Assembly (NCBI GenBank): GCA_005884665.1
Contig: VBAT01000018.1
Location: 79,986 to 139,839, forward strand
DNA: 59,854 bases
Direction: 5' to 3'
From: Bacteroidota bacterium
GTDB taxonomy: Bacteria > Bacteroidota > Bacteroidia > Chitinophagales > Chitinophagaceae
The notes beneath the pieces were generated by a model, which saw only the letters and a program-made list of their open reading frames with translations, ran no database searches and was not told where the DNA came from. Of the stretch, positions 28,160 to 36,600 are shown in pieces. A program made the position numbers and the translations under genes. Each line of letters starts with the position of its first letter. Position 1 is the first letter of the stretch.

Positions 28160-29989
28160 ATGAAACTTCTCTATATGTGTCGTCACGGTCAAATTTCACG
28201 CAGCCTTTTTTTCCTGCTGAATGTGCTATTAATCTTTACAGGCATTTCATGTAAAAAAATGTTTGACATTAAGCCACAATCGCAGGTAGATCAATCGCAG
28301 GCATACCGGAATGTATATGACGCCGATGCAGCGGTAATAGGTATCTATGGAAAAGTTATGAAAGTTGCCAAACAGTATGTGCTTTGGAATGAGCTCCGCG
28401 GCGACCTCATGGATATTACATTTAATTCAGACCCTTATTTAAGGCAATTGAGCGAGCAGAATGTGACGAGCAATAACCCTTATATTAACCCGCAACCATT
28501 TTATGATGTCATTCTCAATTGCAACGATGCGCTGAAAAATTTTAAAATAATGCTTCAGCAAAATAAACTGAAGACCGATGAGTTTGCCCAGCGCTATTCA
28601 GATATCGGTGCTATCCGCTCATGGTTGTACCTGCAATTAGGAGTTCATTTTGGCAACATACCTTACGTGACAGATCCGTTGGCACAGGTGAGCGATCTTC
28701 ACGATTCTTCCAAATTTCCAATGATCCCATTAAGTCAGCTTATTGATAGCCTGGTAAAGTTTACAGAGACGTTGCCTTTCCTTGAGAACTATCCTTCGGG
28801 CACCAATTTGCAGACAACTGTCGATGGATATCCTACTTCAAAGTTCTTCATCAATAAAAACATGCTGCTGGGTGATTTGTATTTATGGCAGGGACAATAC
28901 AACAAAGCCGCCGTCAGTTTCAGAAAAGTAATGGATATTAATGGACCGGTTGGCAACGATGCGCTTTGGTATAATCAATATAAAATTTCCAATAATGCCT
29001 CAAATCCTGCTACCTCCAGCATCAACTATTCAAGAGCGCAGGATTTTAGTTCGCTTAATTATGGTCCAGTCAGTTGGAGAAATTTATTTGAACGCCCTGC
29101 AACCGATAACGATTTTAACTGGGAATGGATATGGGTGTTGCCGTTTGATAAAAATTTTCCACCTGCAGATCCTTTTATCGATCTTTTTTCTATCAATGGC
29201 GGCAGCTACCTGGTAAGACCTTCGCAGCAGGCCATTGACAACTGGAACAGCCAGACGCAGGTATTCACCTTTACCGCAGGAACCTCTACTGCCCCCGTAG
29301 TATTTGGCGATAATTTTCCTTTCGACTCAAGAGGCGTTTTTACCTACAGGTATATAAACGGTCAGCCTGTTATCATGAAGTATCTCTATAATTATCTTAA
29401 CGCAAGTACAGCAGCAGCTGACGGTTTACCGTTGAATGTCCTGGTTGAACAAGGCAAATGGTTCCTGGCGCGGGCTGCAACATTGCATTTGCATTTTGCA
29501 GAAGCGGCAAACAGGGCCGGTTATCCTAAAGTTGCCTATGCATTGGTAAACAGGGGAATCGGATTTACGTATGATCCCGTGCCAGGTGGTACAACCGGAA
29601 GGGATGTAACTAACATACAAAACACAAATTTTCTTCCTGATCCCTATAAGTTTGATGCGAGGAATGGAGATGCGCCGCCATACAGAAATTCGTGGTACCG
29701 CAATTTCGGTATAAGAGGAAGGGCCAATTTGAAAGTCGTCACATTGCCGGCAACAGATAGTGTGACAAACGTTGAAAATATGATCCTTGATGAAGACGCT
29801 CTTGAATTAGCTTATGAAGGTGAACGTTGGCCCGACCTGCTAAGAATAGCTATCCGGAGAAATGATCCTGCGTTTATCGCAGATAAGATATATAATAAGC
29901 TGATCAAATCCGGTTTATCGGCGGGAGCGGCAGGGCAGGCAAGATCCAAATTGATGGCAAGAGATTGGTTCCTGCCATTCAAATGGTAA
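28160..29989 (+). CDS. SusD/RagB-type glycan-binding lipoprotein (second pair)
   Basis: This 609-aa partner of the second SusC has lipobox FTGISC followed by KKMFDIKPQSQV. The N-terminal helical half has SWLYLQLGVHFGNIPYV; the C-terminal half has ILDEDALELAYEGERWPDLLRIA, the RagB/SusD signature, and ends WFLPFKW. It is about 100 residues longer than the first SusD, with an insert in the middle (about 280-400) that could shape a different binding face. Confidence 0.93.
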   Translation: MKLLYMCRHGQISRSLFFLLNVLLIFTGISCKKMFDIKPQSQVDQSQAYRNVYDADAAVIGIYGKVMKVAKQYVLWNELRGDLMDITFNSDPYLRQLSEQNVTSNNPYINPQPFYDVILNCNDALKNFKIMLQQNKLKTDEFAQRYSDIGAIRSWLYLQLGVHFGNIPYVTDPLAQVSDLHDSSKFPMIPLSQLIDSLVKFTETLPFLENYPSGTNLQTTVDGYPTSKFFINKNMLLGDLYLWQGQYNKAAVSFRKVMDINGPVGNDALWYNQYKISNNASNPATSSINYSRAQDFSSLNYGPVSWRNLFERPATDNDFNWEWIWVLPFDKNFPPADPFIDLFSINGGSYLVRPSQQAIDNWNSQTQVFTFTAGTSTAPVVFGDNFPFDSRGVFTYRYINGQPVIMKYLYNYLNASTAAADGLPLNVLVEQGKWFLARAATLHLHFAEAANRAGYPKVAYALVNRGIGFTYDPVPGGTTGRDVTNIQNTNFLPDPYKFDARNGDAPPYRNSWYRNFGIRGRANLKVVTLPATDSVTNVENMILDEDALELAYEGERWPDLLRIAIRRNDPAFIADKIYNKLIKSGLSAGAAGQARSKLMARDWFLPFKW

Positions 29990-30120
29990 ATGATAGGGTA
30001 ATAGAAATAGTTTTTTTTCGCTTAGCAGTCGTACAAGAAAGGCAGGGAAATACAAGTACCTGTCTTTTCTTTTTGCTGGAGAGTTCTAAAATAACATTAG
30101 TATCAAAAGAATCAAAAATA

Positions 30121-30891
30121 ATGAAACGGGTAATAGTTTTTTGGGCGTTAATCACTGCCGGTCTTTGTTCATCTTTCTTTTTCTTGCAGGATAAAAAACC
30201 AACATTATATATCATTGGGGATTCTACTGTCAGGAATAATAATAAAGAACAATGGGGCTGGGGCACATTGATCATTGATCTTTTCGATACCAGCCGGATC
30301 AACGTTTCAAACAATGCAATAGCTGGCCGTAGCTCCCGCAGTTTTACCAATGAAGGACGGTGGAGAAGGATAGATTCTTTGTTAAAGCCGGGGGATTTCG
30401 TTATGATGCAGTTTGGGCATAATGATGGAAGCTATCCAGATACAAGCGCAAAGAACCGCGGTACATTAAAAGGAACAGGGGAAGAAACCGTTGAACTGCA
30501 ATTTGCTGACGGCCGGAAGGAAACGGCTCATACCTACGGGTGGTATATCCGGCAATTTGTGCGTGATGCAAAGGCAAAAGGCGCTATACCTATCGTATTG
30601 TCGATGATACCAAGGAATATCTGGAAAGATGGTAAGGTGCCGAGAGCCAGCAATGATTTCGGCAAATGGGCAAAAGAAGTCGCTGACCAGGAAGGGGCTT
30701 TCTTTGTTGACCTGAATGCGATAACGGCAGATAAATATGATGAATGGGGCGAAGAAAAGGTAAAACTGCTTTTCCCCGGTGATCATACGCATACAAACCG
30801 CGAAGGAGCTGTTATAAATGCTGCTTCGGTTATAGAAGGCATACGCCGGAACCCCGCGATCGGGTTGAACCAGTATGTGCTCAAACAATAG
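30121..30891 (+). CDS. Rhamnogalacturonan acetylesterase-like SGNH hydrolase (CE12 type)
   Basis: This 256-aa secreted esterase removes acetyl groups from pectic rhamnogalacturonan. The ATG at 30121 gives a signal peptide (1-22). An upstream in-frame ATG at 29965 overlaps SusD and is not credible. Block I is IIGDSTVRNNN with the nucleophile Ser, block III is FGHNDG, and the His block is GDHTHTNREGA. AIAGRSSRSF and GTLKGTGEET match rhamnogalacturonan acetylesterases. Together with the GH2 enzyme downstream it points to a pectic target for the locus. Confidence 0.88.
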   Translation: MKRVIVFWALITAGLCSSFFFLQDKKPTLYIIGDSTVRNNNKEQWGWGTLIIDLFDTSRINVSNNAIAGRSSRSFTNEGRWRRIDSLLKPGDFVMMQFGHNDGSYPDTSAKNRGTLKGTGEETVELQFADGRKETAHTYGWYIRQFVRDAKAKGAIPIVLSMIPRNIWKDGKVPRASNDFGKWAKEVADQEGAFFVDLNAITADKYDEWGEEKVKLLFPGDHTHTNREGAVINAASVIEGIRRNPAIGLNQYVLKQ

Positions 30892-30937
30892 GTATCTGTG
30901 GCAACCAAAACATCTTTTCAATAGAAAGCTATCTATC

Positions 30938-33907
30938 GTGGGTAAAAAAATCTTGATTTTCTTTTTGATTTGTGCTCTCTCCGCCGGGGCCGATGCGCAG
31001 CGGATGAAATATAACTTCAACCCGGGTTGGAAAGTTTTCGTAGGCGATGACTCGAACTACTCTTCCCCTGATTACGATGATGCGGGTTGGAAAAATATTA
31101 CCCTTCCTTATGCATGGAACGAAGATGATGCATTTAGAAAAGATATTGCCGAACTGTCAACGGGTATCGCCTGGTATCGCAAGCACTTTAAGATCCCGGC
31201 ATCTGCAGTTAATCAAAAAGTGTTTTTAGAATTTGAGGGCATCCGGCAGGCAGGGGAGTTTTATATCAATGGAAAATTCATCGGGATACATGAAAATGGA
31301 GTCATGGCCTTTGGATTTGATGTAAGCGGCGTTGTTAAATTTGGGAATGAAGAAAATGTAATTGCTGTACGAACAGATAACAGCTGGGATTATAGAGAAA
31401 AAGCAACCAATACAAAATTTCAATGGGAGGATAAGAACTTCAATGCCAACTACGGCGGCATTTGCAAAAATGTTTACCTGCATATTGTTCATGAGATATA
31501 CCAGACGCTTCCATTATTTTCCAACCTGCAAACTACCGGCGTTTATATTTATGCGGATAATTATAATATCAAAGGCGGCTCCGCAACAATACATGCAGAG
31601 TCGGAAATAAGAAATGAAAGTGATCAAGCCCGGCAACTGATTTACCGGGTATCAATAGTTGACATGACTGGCAAAACGATAAAAACGTTTACGGGAGATA
31701 AGATCAGTATTGCTCCGGGTGAAACAAAAATAATAAAAGGCTCGTCCTGGGTAACGGGGTTAAACTTCTGGAGCTGGGGCTATGGTTATTTATACGATGT
31801 GCGAACGAGCCTGCTCATAGACGGCAGCCCTGTTGATGTAGTAAATACAAAAACAGGCTTTCGCAAAACAGAATTTAAGAATGGAATGATCTATCTAAAT
31901 GACCGGGTCATTATGGTTCATGGCTATGCACAACGAACCTCGAATGAGTGGCCGGCTATTGGTTTATCAGTCCCTGCATGGCTCAGTGATTACAGCAATG
32001 GAATGATAGTAGAAGGCAATGGTAATCTCGTTCGTTGGATGCACATCACTCCCTGGAAACAGGATATTGAATCGCTCGACAGGGTCGGCCTGATGCAATC
32101 TATGCAAGCCGGTGATGCGGAAGGCGATGTAACCGGGGTAAGATGGGAACAACGAAAAGCATTGATGAGGGATGCTATCATCTACAACCGCAATAACCCA
32201 AGCATTATATTTTATGAGAGCGGCAATAAAGGTATAAGTGAAGCGAACATGAGGGATATGAAGGCCATTCGCGACAAATATGACCCGCATGGAGGAAGAG
32301 CGATCGGAAGTCGTGAGATGCTGGATAGTAAAGTTGCTGAATATGGCGGCGAGATGCTGTACACGAATAAAAGCGCACATATCCCTCTGTGGGCAATGGA
32401 ATATTCAAGGGATGAGGGTTCGAGGAAATACTGGGATGATTACACACCGCCTTACCATAAAGATGGGGAAGGCCAATTGTACAACGGTCAGAATGCTGCG
32501 CCTTACAATCGGAATATGGAGAGTCATGCAGTCGAAAATGTAAAACGGTGGTTCGAGTTCTGGAATGAGCGGCCTGGTACTGGTAAGCGGGTGAGCGCAG
32601 GAGGTGTTAACATTGTATGGTCTGAAACTAATACACATCACCGTGGTGCTGAAAATTATCGCCGGAGCGGGGAAGTGGATGCTTTAAGAATTAAGAAGCA
32701 AAATTTTTATGCTAACCAGGTCATGTGGGATGGATGGGTAAACCCGGAGAAGCAACGGATCCATATAATCGGTCATTGGAATTATGCGGCAGGTGTAAAA
32801 AAAGATGTTTATGTGGTCTCTACTGCCGACAGGGTTGAATTAAAGATAAACGGAACCTCGGTAGGTTTCGGAATAAAAAGCGACGGTTTCCTTTTTACTT
32901 TTAAGAGCATTGAATGGAAACCGGGAACCATCACTGCAACCGGTTTTGACGCCAATAATAAACGAGTTTGTAGTGACCAGGTAAATACTGCAGGCGCCCC
33001 GGTAGCCATCCGTTTAACCAATATTAAAAGACCTGTAGATTTTATGGCAGATGGCCATGATCTTGCACTGGTAGAAGCAGAAGTGGTGGATGCAAAGGGT
33101 AACCGGTGTCCGACGGCGTTGAATATGATAGATTACAAATTAGATGGACCAGCAGAATGGAGAGGCGGAATGGCAATGGGCCCTGGTAATTATATTTTAA
33201 CCAAAAGCTTTCCAGTTGAAGGAGGGGTGAACAGGTTTCTTATCAGGTCAACAACAACACCCGGAACCATCACCATCAGGGCTTCTGCAGGCGGCTTAAG
33301 AGATGCATTGCTTACATTAGTTACAAAACCTTTTCGTTCAGAAAATGGTTTGTCAACAATACTGCCTTCCGCAGGACTTCCATCCGGGCTGGGAAGAGGA
33401 CCCACTCCTTTAACTCGATCGTATAACATTACAAGAATTCCGGTAGCCATTATAAGCGCAACTGCGGGATCACATTCAGACAGCGCTTTTACCAGTTATG
33501 ATGATAATGAAAGAAGTGAATGGGTAAATGATGGGAAGCTTTCAACAGCCTGGATAGAGTACGAGCTGGAACGAGAAGCGATAGTAAGTGAGATAACGAT
33601 AAAACTCAATAATTTCCGTACAAGAGTTTATACGTTAACAGTCACTGTTGATGGTAAAGAAGTTTTTAGTGGCAGCACACAAACTACTCTTGGATATTAT
33701 ACTATTAAATGCAAACCACAGCGGGGAAAAAAGTTAAGGATACAATTGTCATCTTCCTCGACGGACAAATCAAATAGTACTGAAACAGAAGTATCGGGAA
33801 AAAAACTGGATGATGGCGTGGCAAGGAACGATGCCAGCGCTAAAGGGACGTTAAGTATTATTGAAGTGGAGATTTATGAGGCGGTGCGGGGTGGTGCTAA
33901 GCAGTGA
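30938..33907 (+). CDS. Glycoside hydrolase family 2 enzyme with unusual acid/base site
   Basis: This is a secreted GH2 enzyme of about 989 aa. The GTG at 30938 starts a clean signal peptide (GKKILIFFLICALSAGADAQ). An ATG at 30875 would add 21 residues and overlap the esterase by 17 nt. Order: sugar-binding jelly roll (DDAGWKNITLPYAW, WYRKHF, FEGIRQAGEFYING), immunoglobulin domain, TIM barrel (about 320-560), a DUF4982-like domain (GHWNYAAGVKKDV), a further Ig-like domain and a C-terminal discoidin-like domain (about 860-980). The usual acid/base segment GN-E reads GN-K here (Glu427, Lys431). The nucleophile is probably Glu488 in LWAMEYS. Likely a beta-galactosidase-like enzyme on rhamnogalacturonan side chains. 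Confidence 0.85.
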   Translation: MGKKILIFFLICALSAGADAQRMKYNFNPGWKVFVGDDSNYSSPDYDDAGWKNITLPYAWNEDDAFRKDIAELSTGIAWYRKHFKIPASAVNQKVFLEFEGIRQAGEFYINGKFIGIHENGVMAFGFDVSGVVKFGNEENVIAVRTDNSWDYREKATNTKFQWEDKNFNANYGGICKNVYLHIVHEIYQTLPLFSNLQTTGVYIYADNYNIKGGSATIHAESEIRNESDQARQLIYRVSIVDMTGKTIKTFTGDKISIAPGETKIIKGSSWVTGLNFWSWGYGYLYDVRTSLLIDGSPVDVVNTKTGFRKTEFKNGMIYLNDRVIMVHGYAQRTSNEWPAIGLSVPAWLSDYSNGMIVEGNGNLVRWMHITPWKQDIESLDRVGLMQSMQAGDAEGDVTGVRWEQRKALMRDAIIYNRNNPSIIFYESGNKGISEANMRDMKAIRDKYDPHGGRAIGSREMLDSKVAEYGGEMLYTNKSAHIPLWAMEYSRDEGSRKYWDDYTPPYHKDGEGQLYNGQNAAPYNRNMESHAVENVKRWFEFWNERPGTGKRVSAGGVNIVWSETNTHHRGAENYRRSGEVDALRIKKQNFYANQVMWDGWVNPEKQRIHIIGHWNYAAGVKKDVYVVSTADRVELKINGTSVGFGIKSDGFLFTFKSIEWKPGTITATGFDANNKRVCSDQVNTAGAPVAIRLTNIKRPVDFMADGHDLALVEAEVVDAKGNRCPTALNMIDYKLDGPAEWRGGMAMGPGNYILTKSFPVEGGVNRFLIRSTTTPGTITIRASAGGLRDALLTLVTKPFRSENGLSTILPSAGLPSGLGRGPTPLTRSYNITRIPVAIISATAGSHSDSAFTSYDDNERSEWVNDGKLSTAWIEYELEREAIVSEITIKLNNFRTRVYTLTVTVDGKEVFSGSTQTTLGYYTIKCKPQRGKKLRIQLSSSSTDKSNSTETEVSGKKLDDGVARNDASAKGTLSIIEVEIYEAVRGGAKQ

Positions 33908-33911
33908 TCTG

Positions 33912-34271
33912 ATGCAACTTGTAGACGTTTATGTTATCAAACTGAATCAGATGCTAAGAGGTACTTTAATTATTTCCGTAAATAGCACGGAACTGGAATT
34001 TAGCGAAACGGAAATCAACGATTGGGCAAACGAAACAGCCGGGCAGACAAGATGAAGAATACAAACAAATAGTGGTAAAAGAAGACTTGGACAGGAACAA
34101 GCTATTCAGCAACTTCAAGGTGAATAAGTTCACTTTAATTTCTTCCTGAAAAAGCTACAGTCTTATGCCACTTACCGAAAAGTAATCAGCAGGAACGGTC
34201 ATAAAACCAACGAGGCAGGTACCCAAAATGTACCTATAATTAAATCTGTAAGGAAGGCAACTAATGCTTAA
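33912..34271 (+). pseudogene. Decayed ORF remnant upstream of the AT-rich operon
   Basis: Between the GH2 gene and 34481 (about 570 nt) no intact gene is seen. Three frames carry coding-like pieces in sequence: a 47-codon piece at 33912-34055 (MQLVDVYVIKLNQ...), a Lys/Asp-rich piece around 34055-34150 (DEEYKQIVVKEDLDRNKLF), and FLKKLQSYATYRKVISRNG to the TAA at 34269-34271. This looks like one gene broken by frameshifts. I cannot name it. The rest, to 34480, is AT-rich with two TATCTTTA words (near 34363 and 34386) that could be weak -7 elements. Confidence 0.4.
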
Positions 34272-34480
34272 GTCATTTCTTGCAGGGAGTTCAATGATCT
34301 ATCGAAATGAAAGGAATGACAAAAAAAAGACATTCCCTAAAATCCCTTCCAATGACTTCACTTATATCTTTATAAATATTTTTTATCTTTAATGCCGACT
34401 GAGGATGACAAGGATACCAGCACGACAGAAAGCACTGTAGGCTAGGTGTAACACTGCAGGACATCAAAAATTCTTAAGAC

Positions 34481-34801
34481 ATGATACAATTTATTCTTGT
34501 TGCTATGTTCGGCGCTTTTGTTCAAGAGTTTTCTCATTGGTATGAAAAAAGAAAAGAATTGGACAATGAAATGTTTACGCGACTGATGAAATCAAAAATA
34601 TATTGGGTTATTGTATTGGCCATGATCCTGGTTTCGGGGATAGGCACTTACCTTCTTTTTGGACAAGACATAATGGGGAAAAATAAAGCCATTTTTGTTA
34701 TAGGAGCTGCTTTCCCCTTGATTTTCAAAAAAACAGTAAAAATAGCTGCAAACAGAGATGTTGAATTAGGCGACAATCTTTTAGAAATATATTTCCAATG
34801 A
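34481..34801 (+). CDS. Small three-helix membrane protein (106 aa)
   Basis: I do not recognise the family. Three likely membrane helices lie at about 1-17, 40-60 and 69-86. They are separated by a charged loop (EKRKELDNEMFTR) and followed by a short cytoplasmic tail (ELGDNLLEIYF). It is the first of three tightly coupled genes; its TGA overlaps the next ATG (ATGA). The base composition is visibly more AT-rich than the flanking genes, suggesting acquisition by transfer. The layout suggests a membrane component of the module ending in the CHAT-like protein. Confidence 0.7.
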   Translation: MIQFILVAMFGAFVQEFSHWYEKRKELDNEMFTRLMKSKIYWVIVLAMILVSGIGTYLLFGQDIMGKNKAIFVIGAAFPLIFKKTVKIAANRDVELGDNLLEIYFQ

Positions 34802-35235
34802 AAAGATTCCTTTTAATATTAGTTATTTCCACTTTCTTCATAAATTACTCGGATGGTCAAATTTTCGCTCTGACAAAAATCGCCTCTTCGACAACCAAAC
34901 TAATTGCAGAAGAGGCAGGCACATCAAAGGTGCTGTATGAAGAAATAATATCTACTTCGGATGGCGAAAAATATAAAAAATATTTATCCAATAGAGGAAG
35001 TAGTTCATACAAAAGCATCTATGATTTTTACACCGATTTAGAGTTATACAAATACCTACAAGAAAAAGGGAAAAAAGAAACCGACGCGTTATACAATCAA
35101 GCTGCCGCAGACGCACGCAAAGCAGCAATAGAAATTTTACAACCTATCCCTGTTAAAATTGATCCTGTGACATTAAAGTTGGGAGTACCTGACTATAGAG
35201 TAAAGTGGTTAAGGAAGTTAAAAAGCCTATTTTAA
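34798..35235 (+). CDS. Small exported protein of unknown function (145 aa)
   Basis: A signal peptide (MKRFLLILVISTFFINYSDG) is followed by a mostly helical, Lys/Ser/Tyr-rich mature part with no Cys and no lipobox. I do not recognise it. It overlaps the upstream membrane-protein gene by 4 nt and the downstream GTG start by 31 nt, so the three products are probably made together. It may be a periplasmic partner or substrate of the module. Confidence 0.7.
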   Translation: MKRFLLILVISTFFINYSDGQIFALTKIASSTTKLIAEEAGTSKVLYEEIISTSDGEKYKKYLSNRGSSSYKSIYDFYTDLELYKYLQEKGKKETDALYNQAAADARKAAIEILQPIPVKIDPVTLKLGVPDYRVKWLRKLKSLF

Positions 35236-35915
35236 ATAAAAGGTTAAGAGGAATAATTGTGTTATATAATCTGCCCATTGCAGGTAGCTTGCCAGCCTCA
35301 AAAGCTTATTTTAGAAATACATTCAATTTAAACTTGAGCAAAAGTCAGGAAAAAGTGCTTTATCAAACTTCTATAGGAATCGGAAAAGCAAAAGATGAAA
35401 AACTTATCAGAGTAGACTCGATGAAAAATTTGCTGGCTATTCTCAAAAAAATAAAAAAGATAAAGAAAGACGGTGTAATTATCATTGGACACAATGAAGG
35501 TGGCACGTTAGTATTGCCAAGCGGTGAAAAAATAAGCTTATCTATTTTAGATTCTTTGAAATCTGGATTAAATATATTAGTCTTGTCTTGCAAGGCTAAC
35601 CTTTACACAAGTTCCCCATCAGCTAATTTTAATCTAACATTCGCGGAAGCTTTTAAAATTGTCGATGAGTTTAATGGCTTAGATTATACAAAACAGATCA
35701 ACAAGGATTCTGCTTGGGCAGCGAATGCCACATCTATAATCGAAAAGTTTAATCAAAATAAAAATAGACTATACAATCTGACGTTAATTAAGATCGGCGC
35801 TGGCGTTGTCGGAACTTTATATTTGGTTGAATTTATCTCGAAGCTTTTTAGCTACGAGGAGCAAAAAAATAACTTCTTTTATGCAGACGTTTTCGTCAGA
35901 AAAAATTCAAAGTAA
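35205..35915 (+). CDS. CHAT/caspase-like protein with C-terminal membrane anchor
   Basis: This 236-aa protein, numbered from the GTG at 35205, shows a caspase-fold dyad pattern. A strand VIII is followed by GHNEGG with His96, then LPSGEKISLSIL, then a strand NILVLSC with Cys129, as in CHAT and related clan CD peptidases. A hydrophobic helix at about 193-212 would anchor it, and a short tail follows. Clan CD proteins of this kind are often suicide or defence effectors. An alternative GTG at 35259 sits after AAGAGGAA and would remove the 31-nt overlap with the previous gene. AT-rich like its two partners. The family assignment is by motif only. Confidence 0.6.
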   Translation: MVKEVKKPILNKRLRGIIVLYNLPIAGSLPASKAYFRNTFNLNLSKSQEKVLYQTSIGIGKAKDEKLIRVDSMKNLLAILKKIKKIKKDGVIIIGHNEGGTLVLPSGEKISLSILDSLKSGLNILVLSCKANLYTSSPSANFNLTFAEAFKIVDEFNGLDYTKQINKDSAWAANATSIIEKFNQNKNRLYNLTLIKIGAGVVGTLYLVEFISKLFSYEEQKNNFFYADVFVRKNSK

Positions 35916-36066
35916 AGAACATCGGTAAGACTCCAGAATAATTACCGATGGATAGACAATTACCCGATGTACATAAAGAGTTAAAAAAGGGTATGAGAGC
36001 ATGTTGAAGGAGGACAAAAAGAAGTACGCTCTTCGATTTTTTTATTCCATCCACTTTATACCTTTG

Positions 36067-36273
36067 CTAATCTACTCCAGCACCAGGACATAGTTTCATC
36101 AATAAAAATTCAAACAACCTCGTATCGAAATCATCCGTGGCAATCCACCTATCCAGTTTGTCAAGATCAGCTTTAGAAATTGCTTGCCGATTGAATGCAG
36201 CAATCAATGAAAACATTCGTATGTGTTCATTCCGTTTCTGAATAAATGCATCCAGGTGCTGATCTGTTTGCAT
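36067..36273 (-). CDS. Small hypothetical protein (68 aa)
   Basis: This short helical protein has no signal or membrane helix, ends LMKLCPGAGVD and has a clear ATG. Leu and Asp spacing (KADLDKLDRWIATDD) gives an amphipathic helical hairpin. I do not recognise it. It lies between the AT-rich operon and the tRNA-Gln terminator. Confidence 0.5.
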   Translation of the reverse strand: MQTDQHLDAFIQKRNEHIRMFSLIAAFNRQAISKADLDKLDRWIATDDFDTRLFEFLLMKLCPGAGVD

Positions 36274-36299
36274 GGTGCAATTTGTTTAGTGTAAGCATT

Positions 36300-36336
36300 A
36301 AAAAACCCCAATCATAAAGGTAAAGTTATGATTGGG
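36300..36336 (-). terminator. Rho-independent terminator of tRNA-Gln(UUG)
   Basis: On the minus strand CCCCAATCATAA (36336-36325) and TTATGATTGGGG (36316-36305) form a 12-bp stem with an 8-nt loop, followed by a T run. It is downstream of the tRNA on the same strand. Confidence 0.85.
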
Positions 36337-36398
36337 GATAAGTTTCTTCTTTTTTGCACCCTCAGCTTTATAACAAAATGAAAGCCAGTATTGTTATG

Positions 36399-36469
36399 TT
36401 GACCCATATGGATTCGAACCATAAATGACTGAACCAAAATCAGTAGTGTTACCATTACACCATGGGTCA
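36399..36469 (-). tRNA. tRNA-Gln (anticodon UUG)
   Basis: The 71-nt minus-strand cloverleaf has acceptor TGACCCA/TGGGTCA with discriminator A, D stem GTGT/ACAC, anticodon stem ACTGA/TCAGT enclosing TTTTGGT (anticodon TTG), and T arm TATGG-TTCGAAT-CCATA. No CCA is encoded. With the CUG gene at 11.3 kb it covers both Gln codons. Confidence 0.95.
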
Positions 36470-36600
36470 ATACCAACCAAACCGGCGGTCTAAGGCGCCA
36501 AATTTGGGAGTGCAAAAATAAGGTTTGATAGCCTCCATGCCAAACCGATTTTAAATTTATTCAGCGCGTCCTTCTCGATGGCGGGATGAGTATTTCGGGT

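Noticed and set aside
29965..30120. N-terminal extension of the esterase from an ATG at 29965
   Set aside because: It overlaps SusD and would bury the obvious signal peptide at 30121.
30466..31020. 184-aa minus-strand ORF across the esterase and GH2 start
   Set aside because: Opposite two supported genes, Cys/Phe-rich antisense composition, no motif.
33861..34055. 64-aa ORF overlapping the GH2 3' end
   Set aside because: Its first part is the GH2 gene in another frame. Only the later part fits the decayed remnant.
35920..35950. CATCGGTAA/TTACCGATG inverted repeat as a terminator of the CHAT-like operon
   Set aside because: The stem is real but the 13-nt loop is long and no T run follows.
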